From positions 8,484,947 to 8,548,946 of the forward strand of contig OZ022247.1 in the NCBI GenBank assembly GCA_963978895.1: a DNA stretch of 64,000 bases, given 5' to 3'. This document shows, in pieces, positions 46,388-57,999 of the stretch; position 1 is the first letter of the stretch, and the number at the start of each line of letters is the position of its first letter. The stretch is from Erpobdella octoculata. Its lineage: Eukaryota > Annelida > Clitellata > Hirudinida > Erpobdellidae. Made by a program: the position numbers and the translations under genes. The notes below the pieces were generated by a model. That model searched no databases. It saw only the letters and a program-made list of their open reading frames with translations, and was not told the origin of the DNA.

Positions 46388-46789
46388 TCAGTTTTGAGTA
46401 TTTTCTATGATTTGAAGAAAGACATGGACAAACACATGCTGTTGTGGGCTCATGTCAAGAAAAAAAATTTTTGCATCATCTTGCATGCTTTTGTGGTAGA
46501 AGGTCCAAGCATACAAGTATGACATGTAGAGAATGTCACTGGGAGTACATAAGACTCCCCTGTTGATCTGGTCAAGAAATCTTGATTTTGCCAAAGCTTC
46601 TTCTTCTGTAATGCCAGAAAAGTCTCTGAGTGTTATTATTGTTGTGTCATCACTTGCTTTGAAAAAAGCTTGGCATGCAGAATAACTTTCTTTTTTTGCC
46701 AAAGACCTTGCAAGAAAGCCAGCAACATAAAATATTATGCAAACGTCCATCCCTTTTTGATATCCATGGCATAGTTCATCCAAGTACAA
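46388..46789 (-). pseudogene. C-terminal fragment of a second transposase
   Basis: A 133-codon frame with FYVAGFLARSLAKKESY, RDFSGITEEEA and then a Cys-Thr-Pro-Ser block with ILYMSYLYAWTFYH. The YVAG box resembles the YVAGW near the end of the neighbouring P-type transposase, pointing to a related but different transposase family in the opposite orientation. No N-terminal part was found; it is truncated at 46789. The exact superfamily is unsure. Confidence 0.4.
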
Positions 46790-46869
46790 ACTAGTTATGA
46801 ACTTCCCGACATTGAAATCAATTTCCAGTCTCTTGTCTGCTTATGCAGTAGAAGAAACACAGTGCCCAT

Positions 46870-47235
46870 CCTCCATGGAAAAGTTTGAAAATGTAACTAG
46901 AGATTGAAACCAGGATCTTAAATGTGGGGTGTAAAAAAGGAATATTTGATTAAAAACTCCAAAACTAAAAATGTAAAAATTTTGCAATTTAGTACCGAGA
47001 TTATTCTTACAAAACACATGTTTTATTAATTTTTGAAAATTTGGCTTCCAGGATTTCAAATGTGGGGTGGAAAATAGGGTTATATTTTTCTCTAAATAAC
47101 TGCCACTCTGAAACTGAAAATAATACAGATATAAAAATTAGTATATAGATACTACTTAGAAAATAAAGTTATGCATGTTTTACCAATTTTTTTATGTTAT
47201 GGATTCCAGGACTACAAATGTAGGGCGCAGTTCAT
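46870..47235 (+). mobile_element. Relic of Helitron internal repeats
   Basis: Two to three diverged copies of the roughly 158-bp unit found in the Helitrons at 19-22 kb (cores tcttaaatgtggggtg, tttcaaatgtggggtgg and tacaaatgtagggc). The ends were not found. Confidence 0.65.
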
Positions 47236-47539
47236 TGTAAATCAGAGCGCATATGAGCTCATGCAACAACGGTTACAACGCAATCTTCATAACTCAATAA
47301 CTTTTTTATTAGGCCTTGAAATGTTCTAATTTTTGTTTTAAATGAAATTTTATTATTTCTACTATAAAATATTAAAATTTCGAATGTCTACTAATTTGCC
47401 TACATATTTAAATTTTTCATTAAACAAGCGTGGTCATGATAACCGGGGATCTGACTTCGAAATCTAAAAAAAAACAATTTTCCTGATTTTTTCAAATATT
47501 ACGGTGTCTTGATGTAATTTTTAAATCCTTTATATTATT

Positions 47540-47720
47540 TTCGATTGTCTTCCCGTCTGTCTGTCTGTCTTCCTGTCGGTCACAAACTTTGAGTCTCAAA
47601 ATTAACTCACTTCCCGTTATCCGATCGAGCTGAAATTTGGCACATCGACTTGGGCTGCGAGACAATTGAATCTATCAAAATTTCAGTTTGATCGGATATT
47701 GTATAATTAAGTTTTTCAAA
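47540..47720 (+). mobile_element. Helitron-like 5' segment
   Basis: (GTCT)n tract followed by cacttcccgttatccgatcg and agctgaaatttggcacatcg, the kind of sequence that follows the TCTATATATATAAAA start in related Helitrons. The TC terminus itself is not clear here. Confidence 0.4.
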
Positions 47721-48009
47721 AAACACCAAATTTTAACGGATTTTTAATTTTTGAATTTGGCTCTGGGCTGTAAAAGGAATTAGTAATTAAAAATCTAGGA
47801 TCGTATATAAAGGATTTATAATAAAAACTTTGTTTTTATGGGTTAGTTTTTATAAATATAAATTTAAAAATAAATAATGCAACATCAAATGACTTCTGAC
47901 TTCAAGTTTATAACTCTTAACCGCAAAGCCTTTTTCAGAATTGTGCACTCAATGCTCTATGTAAGCCTTTTTGAACTGAGCTAGGTCGTTAGAATCCGTT
48001 TTTAACATG

Positions 48010-48499
48010 AGGCAGAAGTTGGCTGCGCAGCTGGATCCCCGAACTATGGTGCAAAAAAAAGTTCGTGCATTGGGGTTGTGCTATAGATCGTTAGAAAGGT
48101 ATTTAAAAAAGAAATATAATGGTGTAAAAATAAATTTAATATTGCAAAAAATAAAAAAGTTATAGGCGAAAAACCGTCGCCGTCCCTGTGTAAATGTATG
48201 GAGAGGATTTTTCACTTGTGTTTGGAGCCATGTAGATTAAGTTAGAACCCCAATGCAGTCGAAAATTTTAATCTACATGGCTCCAAACACAAGTGAAAAA
48301 TCCTCTCCATACATTTACACAGGGACGGCGACGGTTTTTCGCCTATAACTTTTTTATTTTTTGCAATATTAAATTTATTTTTACACCATTATATTTCTTT
48401 CTTAAATACCTTTCTAACGATCTATAGCACAACCCCAATGCACGAACTTTTTTTTGCACCATGGTACGGGGATCCAGCTGCGCAGCCAACTTCTCCCTC
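48010..48499. mobile_element. Foldback element with ~230-bp inverted arms
   Basis: Arms 48011-48240 and 48268-48498 are reverse complements with only a few mismatches, separated by a 27-bp spacer. Flanks repeat GTTTTTAACA on both sides (left copy ending at 48009, right copy starting near 48501), a 9-10-bp target duplication typical of Mutator-like elements. Arms contain gttggctgcgcagctggatc and ttcgtgcattggggttgtg. The spacer itself carries an inverted fragment of the arm (aaccccaatgca). The minus-strand frame at 48343-48570 lies across an arm and is not a gene. Confidence 0.85.
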
Positions 48500-49162
48500 G
48501 TGTTTTTAACAGCCTGCCAACGCCTTGAACGCCTCGACTGCGATGTGTTCATCTCAAATGAATCTTTCAATATTAAATTAATTTTTTTTAGATTTGTTGG
48601 TTTATTTGAACTCAGATTTTATATCTTTATAAGAATTTTGTTATCCGACTGCCTGGCAATGTTCTAATAATGTGCTAGTTACTTCATTCCCGAACAAAAA
48701 CCATTTAATTCGATTAATTAACAAAAAATTATACCAAAGCATGATTTTGTTTAGAACTAAACTGTTTAGCTTTAATTTAATGTATTTAAAATACATTATA
48801 TTTGAAAATACGTATTTAAAATATATTATATTTGGAATACGTATTTTTTTGTTTTCGAAATAGCTGAAATACTTCCAGGAAATGCACCGAGCATGGCACC
48901 GAGTTTTTATTTGAAATACTTTCGGAAAGTATTTTTGATTATTTCGAACAGAAATAAAATACATTATCGATATATCTAAAAATATAAAGGTCCGGAAAGT
49001 TTAAAATTAATAATAAGTGTTATGATAATATTTGTATCATGGTTTTATACCATGATCGATGTTTTGTTAATGTATTTCCTTTTGTTTCGATAGCTTAACA
49101 TAGCACGAGTTTGTATTTCAGACTTTGTAGTAAAAGTAGCTCGTTGTCGTTAGAATACTAAG

Positions 49163-49633
49163 ATGGCAGATTATTCAGGCGGTGGTGGTCGAATGCCGGC
49201 CATATTAGATGGAGAATTTTTTAAAATTGTTAGCCGAGATGGGGATAAAGTTGTGGCCAAGTGCATGAAATGCTCTTCAAACAAAACATATTCAGGGCTC
49301 ATATCTGCAACAACTAATTTCTTGGCGCACTTGAAACGTGTCCATCCTAGTTTGATTGAAAAGTTTCATAGTCACAAAATTGAAGCTTTAAAAAACCGAA
49401 AACGACGTCGAACGTCAAACAGTGCTTCTCCTGAACGTAAAAAGCAACGGACAGTCGAGGAGGTATTTTCAGTTTCTCAGTCAATTGCAAATGTTTTGAT
49501 TAAAAACTACATCATTCACGAAATGAGACCTCTTTCTACGGTTGACAAACCAAAATTTAAAGAAATTATTAGAGGTTTGAATTCATCGATCAGCTTGAAT
49601 GAGTCACCAAACTTTCGCAAAAAACATAAATGA
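49163..49633 (+). CDS. BED-finger protein, truncated hAT transposase
   Basis: 156 codons from ATG 49163. Residues about 15-60 form a BED finger (CMKCSSNKTY ... LAHLKRVHP); residues about 75-90 are basic (KNRKRRR, PERKKQR); residues about 105-145 match the hAT post-BED helical segment (YIIHEMRPLSTVDKPKFKEI). It ends before the catalytic core. Sequence at 49690-49768 ends with ccacccaacactg, whose inverse (cagtgttgggtgg) is a hAT-type terminus. So this is likely an internally deleted hAT. A GTATTT after codon 99 could act as a splice donor in phase with the exon at 49865. Confidence 0.6.
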   Translation: MADYSGGGGRMPAILDGEFFKIVSRDGDKVVAKCMKCSSNKTYSGLISATTNFLAHLKRVHPSLIEKFHSHKIEALKNRKRRRTSNSASPERKKQRTVEEVFSVSQSIANVLIKNYIIHEMRPLSTVDKPKFKEIIRGLNSSISLNESPNFRKKHK

Positions 49634-49864
49634 CGATTTTTTTGCAATTAAAAAATAGAAGTATTTTAGTATTTTGCACCAGAACACTCAAATGCATACT
49701 GTATTTGAAATACTTTAGAAATACTTGTATTTGAAATACTTTCCGAAAGTATTCCACCCAACACTGCTTACCTTCTAGTACTAAAGATATTCTAGGATTG
49801 AATTGAACTAAGCAATTTATTTATAGTCTTTTTAAATTCAATATGAACAATAAAAATTTTGTAG

Positions 49865-52471
49865 GCATGTCATGCGGATAAGTTCAGCAAGTTTATAAAT
49901 GCCTGTGCTGAAATCCATGAAAATAAATTAAAAGGAAATCGACAAAGAAAAACACAGCTTATCAGAGAATGTGAACAGGTTGGTGCTGTTAAAGTTATTT
50001 TAATATATTATTGAGACCCAGTGTTACTTACCATTTTGAATAACTCTTTGAGACTAGAATTGGCTAGCAGCAATTATTCAATGTTGTTAAGTAGGGATGT
50101 ACCGGATAGCTAATTCCGAAGTTGTATAGTTACCGAATTTTGGATATTACAATTTATGTGGTGACTTGTGTTAGTTCCAAAGGAATTTAAAGATGAATTC
50201 AACTCTAAAGCAGTGTTATTTATTGTTTATTTAAAAAATGATCACAAGCTTAGACAATCTGCAAGCAAATACAGTTTAATCATAACAATAGTCATTCATA
50301 TGGGTCATTTGATACATGAAAAAGATATATTGAATTTGAGAAAAATAACATGTTTGGTTTTCTCAGGCAAAATGACTTTTGCTACTTGTGAGAACATTGT
50401 CTGAAGTACTGAAGAGCGCTCACTCGAGACTTATGGGGCACCAATGATCGGCTTGTTGCCAGTATCGACCGATTGTCAGACCTTTTGCCAATAATCAGTA
50501 TTGTTCGGTAATGGCCGATTTGTACTATTTTTATTCTGCTAAAATGCAGAGACAATGCATTCAGTTAATACAAGGTTGATAAATAAACTGTTGTACAATG
50601 AATGAATTTCAAAGCAATTAAGTGTAATGAACTTTAGCTGAACGATTAATCATTTATGATTATTTAAGTTAGAGATCTGCCATGTTATTGTATAAAAACA
50701 TAATACAACTTCTTTAAAAAAGAACAATATGGTTTCTTGAGAGGTAGATCTACTGTACTTCAACTTTAAACTGATATCGGAAAAGCATTTGATAGAGTTT
50801 CGCATAGCTGGCTGTTATATAAGTTGAAGATATGTGGTGTTGAAAAAAAATTGTCATGGATCCAAAGCCGCTTGGTCAACAGATCTTTTCGAGTGCGAAT
50901 GAATGATTCTTATTCAGACTGGTTAAATTTTGAGAGTGGGGTTCCTCAAGGAAGTGTATTGGGACTTTGGGCCCAATTTATTTATTTATTTATTTTTTTT
51001 TATTATTTATTTCTCTTTCACAACGCCTTTTCCAAGACAAGTCTTGCTCAAAGGCGAGAAAGGGTACTTGCAGAGGCAGCCATTTATAGGCGCCTACCCT
51101 TTTAGCAATGCGAGTGAACTCCTTGCTTAAGGGAGTTACGCTGGTGACGCCGGCGAGGTTTATGTCAATGATTTGGTTGACGTAATGGAGGAAGGTGGTA
51201 GACTGCTGCTGTTTTCCGATGATACAAGGTTATACGAAACAATTATGAAGAAAAAAGACTGCTAACAGCTGCAGAGTTGTTTTAACAAAGCTTAATAAGT
51301 GGTTGATGGTAGCAAACGAAGCAAAAATGTTTATTGCTAATGTTATAACATGAAAATTGTTTGCATTATAACATTGGACAAATCTAAAAAAAGATTGAAA
51401 TACCTGATATATCATACTGTGATGAAGTTTCTACCAGTTAAAAAAGTATTAAAATCTTTTTAATTTTGTTTTTATAGGTGGATTTTCAAGCAACTGATAA
51501 CCAAATACCAACTTGGACGACTCAACAAATAGAACAGGTAGCTAAATTGCTGTTTATTCAGATTCAGTAAACTTTATCGTTTCCTATTAAAAAGTATTTC
51601 AGGAGGTCTAGAGCAGTCGTTCAAATAAACTTTTTGTGATTATAGTCAAATCTTGCCCAGAGTTCATCTATTAGCATACATGAACCATTTGTATTCAAGG
51701 GATCTGAACTAAAATAAATATTTTGCAGCAATTGCTTTTATAACCTAAAAATTAAATTGCCTGCCTTGCAAACGGATGCAACATTATTAAAATTTGTTTG
51801 ATCAAAAGCCATTGTCGAAACTGATAGTAAGTTGATTTTACTCACAGAGGTCAATTGTTCGTTTCTCTTTGACCAGTCTTTTCAGCATATTGTGTGCTGG
51901 ATACAAAATATCAGATACCGAATGCTGAAAGATATTTGGCACATCCCTATCTTTAAGTTTTAGAAATCTTGACAAAGCAATTAACCGTGCATTAAATTTT
52001 GTATTTTTTATTGGTTTTAATTCTATAATGCAATAACTCTTGCAGTTACCGGCAGACATAAAAATCGAGCTAAATGAAGAAGATGTTGATCCGATCCCGA
52101 ACTTGCAGTATACTTGCGATGAAACAGATTTTGGTACAGATGATGAAGACAGAAGTCACAAGGTCGAGATTGCATCGATAGAGAAAATGACCGGGAAGAG
52201 AAAAACAGAGGAAGTGAGTGCATGTGAAGAAGAAAATTCATTACAAGTCATGGAGAAATATTGCGAAAGAAATTCACGGGTGTCAACCAGCACTGCAGCT
52301 CCGGGCGATGATTACGAAGTGTTTTATCGTTTTCTGGAACTTGAGATGAGGAAAGTGCAGGACCTTGGTATTCGAAGAAGTATGATGAGGAAGTTAATGA
52401 ATTTGGTCATGGATGCACAGGAAGAGGAAGAAAGAAAACAACTCGACCAGGGTAACTCAGGAAACAGGTAG
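49865..52471 (+). CDS. 3' exons of an unrecognised nuclear-type gene
   Basis: Exons 49865-49978, 51478-51537 and 52046-52471, all phase 0 and with clean AG/GT borders, ending at TAG 52469-52471. The first encodes a basic helical stretch (KLKGNRQRKTQLI); the second 20 polar residues; the third a long acidic stretch (ELNEEDVDPI, TDDEDR), a basic patch (KMTGKRKTEE), and a C-terminal helical segment YRFLELEMRKVQDL plus RRSMMRKLMNLVMDA that recalls the BESS-type dimer motif of MADF proteins, though I cannot prove it. The 5' exons are not identified; the BED ORF just upstream could be one by phase. Intron 2 is filled with LINE and SINE debris. Confidence 0.55.
50720..51260 (+). pseudogene. LINE reverse-transcriptase fragment interrupted by a SINE
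   Basis: Encodes GFLRGRSTVLQL, GKAFDRVSHSWLL, the diagnostic SGVPQGSVLG (about 50934-50963), and after an interruption YVNDLVDVMEEGG and LLLFSDDTRLYE with the catalytic DD. This is the RT core of a CR1/jockey-like LINE, a different copy from the 26-27-kb one. Stops and frame breaks make it dead; it sits in an intron of the gene ending at 52471. Confidence 0.8.
50975..51150 (-). mobile_element. Antisense SINE-like insertion
   Basis: A TTTATTTATTTATTTATT tract at about 50978 (an AAAT tail on the minus strand) followed by about 150 bp including aggcgagaaagggtac and a perfect tccttgcttaaggga-type inverted repeat. It splits the LINE between the QGSVLG and YVNDL motifs. The block next to the tail (cgcctttgagcaa then aaaggcgttgtg on the minus strand) resembles the SINE at 60.7 kb. 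Confidence 0.55.
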
Positions 52472-53099
52472 AAGATGTACCTGTATTGATAGTGTTTAAA
52501 AGGCCTGAAGATAGCCTTTATAACTTCAGATTGTTTTTTACAGATATCTGTAGACTTGACAATTGCATAATTTTTCACATTGTTCTTTTTTTCATTTATT
52601 ATTAATATTATCAACCAGACCAATTGTTTGAAGATTACAATTGCGGATCATTTATTTTTGGGCAAACAAGACTGTTTTTAAAATTTTTTGAAGATACTTT
52701 GAATAAAATAAAACAAATTTTAAATAATTATGTCTGATTTTGGCTGTTTTCAATGAGGTTCCACAGTTCTAGATTTACTGGTTAACCATCTGACTGACAC
52801 AATGCAACAAAAACAGTTGTCAACAAGTCTTCATTTTAATACAGATCAATTAAATGACAAGATATTATTTCAACCGTTCACAAAACTTTTTGTAATATTT
52901 CGACTTATGTCACTGCAAGGTGAAAAATGTTATATTTTCTCTAAATGCCAAGATCAATTCAAAGCTCCATGTACGACTGATCAACCATCAAAAGTAGTCA
53001 TGCAGGGAGCAAGACACCTTTGCACATAAACCAGTGGTGTTCAAAATGGAAGACAAACACAACAGACTGATACTACTAATCTGACTGACCGAAGCAGGA

Positions 53100-53215
53100 C
53101 AACTCGGTCCCGCCATAAATGTCCTGGGACAATTAGATCCCACTGAGGTTAAGCAAGCCTGAAAGCATGTATTCCATCTGGATAGATAATTAACGGGCAT
53201 GATCACCTCTTTGGA
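53100..53215 (+). mobile_element. Possible 5S rRNA-derived SINE head or 5S relic
   Basis: Contains ggttaagcaagcctgaaagc followed by ttccatctggatagataatt, which resembles the internal-control part of 5S rRNA (GTTAAGCA...GTACTTGGATGGGTGACC). Only this part matches; the 5' and 3' stems are not convincing. SINE3-type elements have such heads. Confidence 0.3.
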
Positions 53216-53821
53216 GAACGAGTGCATAATAATTGTATTTATCTGCTGGATATTTGATTTAGCTTTTAATTGTTTATTGAATTAAAGATACTGTATATAA
53301 CTGTATACACCATCTATGCCTTTCATTTGTTACACAATATGAAAGGCATAGACAAATATGAAGATAAGTTATCATAAAAAATACAGATGCAAAGAACTAA
53401 AAGATTGTTGCAGGAAGAAAGTTTTCTATTCAGGTATCAAGTTAGGTTCTGGAAATACCATTCATAATCCTATTCAAAATAATAATGCACATTACAAACA
53501 AAGAATGTGCAGAAGAAGTCATTAAGAATAATAGAAATCAGAATCCTTCATAGAAATAGGTACATTAATATTAAAAAATTCTAATCACCCTCTAATTTTC
53601 ACACTACATAAATAAATATTAAATGGAAAGCTGGAAGTTACTGTGCTAACAAATTTGTGTATGACATGATGTGGCTCATAAACATCTTGGGACCTAAACA
53701 CACTGCAACCAGTGCAACACTTACTGGCATAATAATTTTTTTAATGACCAGCCAAGAAAATGTCCAGATCTACATAAGCAGGTTATTTCAGTTATTTGTT
53801 TAGGAACTTGGCTGCTCATAC

Positions 53822-53822
53822 A

Positions 53823-53862
<40 letters not shown>
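53822..53862. repeat. (CT)n microsatellite
   Basis: About 40 bp of CT dinucleotide with one TTT interruption. Confidence 0.95.
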
Positions 53863-53924
53863 ATGCCATCAGTAAGCAATTGATGGTGGCCAGTATGATT
53901 ATTAATTGCTTCATGTTGCCTATT

Positions 53925-54110
53925 ATCTATATTTACATATAATAAATATTATCTATATTTACACATAATATCTATATTAACACATAATATCTATATTTAC
54001 ACATAATATCTATATTTACACATAATATCTATTATCTATATTTACACATAATAACTACTATCTATATTTATATGATTACACATAATATCTATCATCTATA
54101 TAATACACAT
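53925..54110. repeat. Short minisatellite, ctatatttacacataata
   Basis: Eight to nine copies of an 18-20-bp unit with length variants. Confidence 0.85.
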
Positions 54111-55801
54111 CTTGCCACTACGAGTCATATTGTTTATCAAGATGAAACAATTGCTTCTGTCTGAAAATTTTAATTCAATTTAAAAAAAACGTTAACTGTT
54201 GAAAAAAGAAAATTTATGAAGTAAAAAATTAATTACAAAGTGAAGCAATGATGGAGACCTAACAGAGCAGGAGTGAGACAGATAGACAGAAAAAAGAAAG
54301 AGGATCTCAACAAACAACTCACAGTCGTTCCTAATCACAAATTCTAAAGAAACAAACATTCAAATAATTCAGTTTTTCTTGTAGTGAATTATTTTTGAAC
54401 GATCTCGGTTCAATAAATTTGAATTGAACAACAACTAATGATAATGTCTTAAAAACTAAAACTACAGAAAAACGCCAGACCGTTCAAAATAAAACTAAAA
54501 TCGATAAGAAATGACATCAGCGAAAATTTACAAACGACTCGACCAAAGAAAAAAGACATCCTACAGATAGAAATAATTATTTCTACAAATTACCAGTCGG
54601 AAAGGCACATATTAAGAGTAGTAGAAGTAGAATTGAAACTGTTTCTAAAACTAGTTATCAAAATTCCATTAGAGATACTGCTCCATGAAAATCAAGCGCA
54701 TCGAAAGAGATGCTGCATATATAAAACGATTATAATAAATTAGAACAAATCAATTGCAATGTTGTTAAATTTCCATCGAAGAAAGTTTTTGAAGGAAAAG
54801 AAAGATATTTTGAAAACTTTGAATGACCTTCTGTGTCTTGTATTATTTTCCAGGAAAGTCAATCGCGATCCAATCAAAAAACTTCATCTAACTAACGAAA
54901 GATTAACTAAATGAAAAAGAAGAATGAAACGATTGTAGACACTACCTTAGCCACTTTTAGAGCAAGTTTCCATAATCTCTCTAGAGTATATATATATATA
55001 AATACAAATATACTTTCATTGAAGAGAATACGGTCAAGGATAACATTAATCTAATAAAGAATTCCCTGATGTTGAACAGTTGCACGAAGAAGAACAACAG
55101 TTCCGAACGTTCCACGCAGCAACAACAGAATGCCAGTAAAATTGTACAAAAGATTTAAAAAAAAACTCCCATATATATATATGCAATAATTTCAATAACT
55201 AATGCAGTAATGATCATATCAACTGGCTCAAGTTACAACAATTGAAAAGTGGATCGCGAGGAAAAGTAATTCACGCTCCCTTAGAATAATGTGGTCTTTG
55301 ATATATCCTGATGAGACATTCAAGTCTTGCATAATTTGCAGTAACAAGAAGCCTAAACAAAATAATGTTATAGCTATGATATCTTTAAAAAAATCTTCAC
55401 TCATAGAGAGTCAAAACTTCTTCATCGATATCACAACTACCAATACAGTTATCTCCAGTACACGTCATAATACTTCAATCAGTTGTTCTGTAAATCATCC
55501 TTCTTTCTTTATTAATAGATTCAGTATCATGATTTGCATGAAATCTAAAATGAACAAAAAAAACGCAATTAACTTACAATACTTCTGTCGATAATTTTAA
55601 AAAAGCGAACAATCAATGCTGCATTAATTTCAACGTGGAAGACTTCAACTCTGCCACAAGAGGAAATAAATCCAGGTAGTTTATCACCTGAGATTTCAAT
55701 TAACCGATAACAAGATGTCAGCCCGTCTTAATGTCTCCATGGAAAATATTCTTTAGAAAAAAATACATACAAAGTTACTTACAGAATCGGTTTATAGAAG
55801 T

Positions 55802-57999
55802 TCAAGAGCTTCCATAGATGTACTTATGTGCTGCATATCCAGCCAGGGCTACTGCCAGTGACAGACCACCGATAATATAAAACTTCCACGTAGGTTGCTG
55901 CTGGCGAGCATTTTCACATTCCTGCTGCCTTCTTTTCATTCTTTCGACAGTTTCTTTAGTTTTCATCACTCGTTCTTCGTGTTTTCTTTTTTTAAGCTCT
56001 TGAGTTCCTCCGCTGCTTTATAATAGTAATAATAATTATAATTATTATTACTATAATAAAAATAATAATAAATATAAGAATAATTTGTTTGAATGAAAAT
56101 TATAGGCCTCAAAAACATAAAAAAGAAATTTAATTATTATTATAATTAATGGTAATAAGAAAAAGTTTTACAAATTATCTTCTGGCAAACCATAATAAAG
56201 TCTGTTTTACCACCAGTAAACTACAACTCCGAAGACTACCTTACAGAACGCCTATCCGCATTAACACTACAACCATCCAACCCGAGGATCCACATTAACA
56301 CTACAACCATCCAACCCGAGGATCCACATTAACACTACAACCATTCAACCCGAGGATCTGCATTAACACTACAACCATCCAACCCGAGGATCTGCATTAA
56401 CACTACAACCATCCAACCTGAGGATCCACATTAACACTACAACCATCCAACCCGAGGATCCACATTAACACTAACAAATATACACCAGCTCGACCAAACT
56501 AAATTAGAAAATACAGAACCAAAAAAATTGCATTCAAAAAAATAATCTTAAAAATCACAACAACTGACTCGTTGTCTTGACGTTCTTCTTTATTTCCTCT
56601 TTTTAGCAAGCAGCCATTTTGATTTTGCGTGGGAAGTGCAGCCGAGAGATCCTCTGTGGACGATTCGACAAGACGTGTTTTATTAGAAAGTGAGAGAACA
56701 CTTCTCGGGGGGATCGGGGGAGGTAGAATGGGGTCGTTATTATGAGTCGATGTGTTGTTCTGCGAGGCTGTCGAAGAATCAGTTTTGAGATTGTAGATGA
56801 CTTCTTCACACGGATCAACATTCTCTATGGTCTCTTGATCATCTCTTCCATTTATATATTCATGATTTTCAGAACTCACCTGTAATGGAATACAAGATAC
56901 TATATATATTGGAATATTTTCATCACTGTTTTTTATTTATTTATCGATTACTCGCTTTGTCGACCTGACGAAATTAAGAAGTTATTTTAAAGTAGAAAAA
57001 TACATATAAAAGCTTTATTTTCATTATCTTTCAATAAACTACAAAACCATTCCAAAATTCCCGTATACGATTGGCGATATCGTAACAATATAAACATATT
57101 GGGGTCTTTACTAAAAGAACACGAGTGAGTTACAATTGTTTGTTAAAAGCTAACATATATTTTATGTTGCTTATTATAGAATATCATAATAATAAAATCA
57201 ATGAAAGAAACTATTAACACAACTTTAAAAAACATACAACCTTGTAGGCTTCTTCTTCATCATCAAGGTTGATATAATCATGACATCTGACCCTGGAAGC
57301 TCCTTCAACGATGGCCAAATACGAGAACCTGAGCTGCTCGGGTGTTTGAATGAGACCCATGCGATACCTCCTCATCTCCATCAGGGTGTCCAAAACTCTC
57401 AGATTGTTTATGCTTCCTTCTTTTTCTATCTTCATTGAATTTAAAAACAAACGCTCAAAATCTACTACTAATAGTTTACCACTGAAAATGTTAACAACAA
57501 GAAGGTTTTGATGGTGAAGATGAGAGATGCACTTGAATGAGTTAAACAAATAAATAAAAAAAACTTAATTTTTAAATATTCATATTAAATATCTCCAATT
57601 AAAATAAATTAAGATTAATAAAACAATAAAAATGTACTTTCGGCCGTCATAACAACTCAAAGTATGTGAACATAATAATTGAAAACACAAATTAATTAAT
57701 GCAACCACACAAATAGGCTCCAAGAACTTGGGAGAAAAAGACAAGAAACATTTCCAAAGACAAAATTTGAAAAAATTAAATGAACTAACAAGAACAAGAC
57801 AGGTGTCAGCAAGACAGAACGTCCCCGACCTTCCGATGCCAGCACTGCAGTGTATTACGGGCGGCCTCGAAGCATCGTCAAGTACTCCGAACCTCCTGAC
57901 GGCGAACAGGAAGTCGAGAAATGCCGACGGGGATTCGGGCACTCCGAAGTCGGGCCATGCGATGTAGTGGAATTGCATGACTTGCACGCATTCTGTCGT
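55802..57999 (-). CDS. Non-receptor tyrosine phosphatase, PTPN1/PTPN2 type, 3' half
   Basis: Exons in transcript order: 57999-57790, 57429-57241, 56879-56569, 56015-55802; phases agree (307 residues here plus TGA). The first has the WPD loop (WPDFGVPES) and the P-loop [11 protein letters not shown] (HCX5R, catalytic Cys and Arg). The second has [14 protein letters not shown], the Q-loop. The third is a linker with [10 protein letters not shown], an SH3 ligand like that of PTP1B. The last has a basic coiled coil ([14 protein letters not shown]) and a C-terminal hydrophobic helix ([18 protein letters not shown]) as in ER-anchored TC-PTP/PTP1B. It dephosphorylates receptor tyrosine kinases and JAKs at the cytosolic ER face, by family. 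The 5' exons (about 150 residues of the catalytic domain) were not found up to 64000. It cannot be assigned to PTPN1 or PTPN2; invertebrates usually have one co-orthologue. Confidence 0.93.
56225..56475. repeat. 34-bp minisatellite in the phosphatase intron
   Basis: Seven copies of a unit of about 34 bp (cattaacactacaaccatcc then aacccgaggatc), nearly identical: a young array between exons 56015 and 56569. Confidence 0.92.

Larger units (their letters stand above)
52472..55801. other. Intergenic, 3.3 kb
   Basis: Between two convergent genes. Contains a possible 5S-like relic (53100-53215), a CT microsatellite (53822-53862), a ctatatttacacataata minisatellite (53925-54110), and otherwise AT-rich DNA. 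No supported gene; frames at 52802, 52988 and 55289 lack domains. Confidence 0.5.

Noticed and set aside
48343..48570. 75-codon minus-strand frame with a basic N-terminus
   Set aside because: It runs from flanking DNA into one arm of the foldback element; the matching arm does not preserve it.
50092..51950. One large transposon between the TAGGGATGTACCGG left end and the GGCACATCCCTA right end
   Set aside because: A phase-consistent exon of the host-like gene (51478-51537) lies between them, so they are more likely separate decayed copies.
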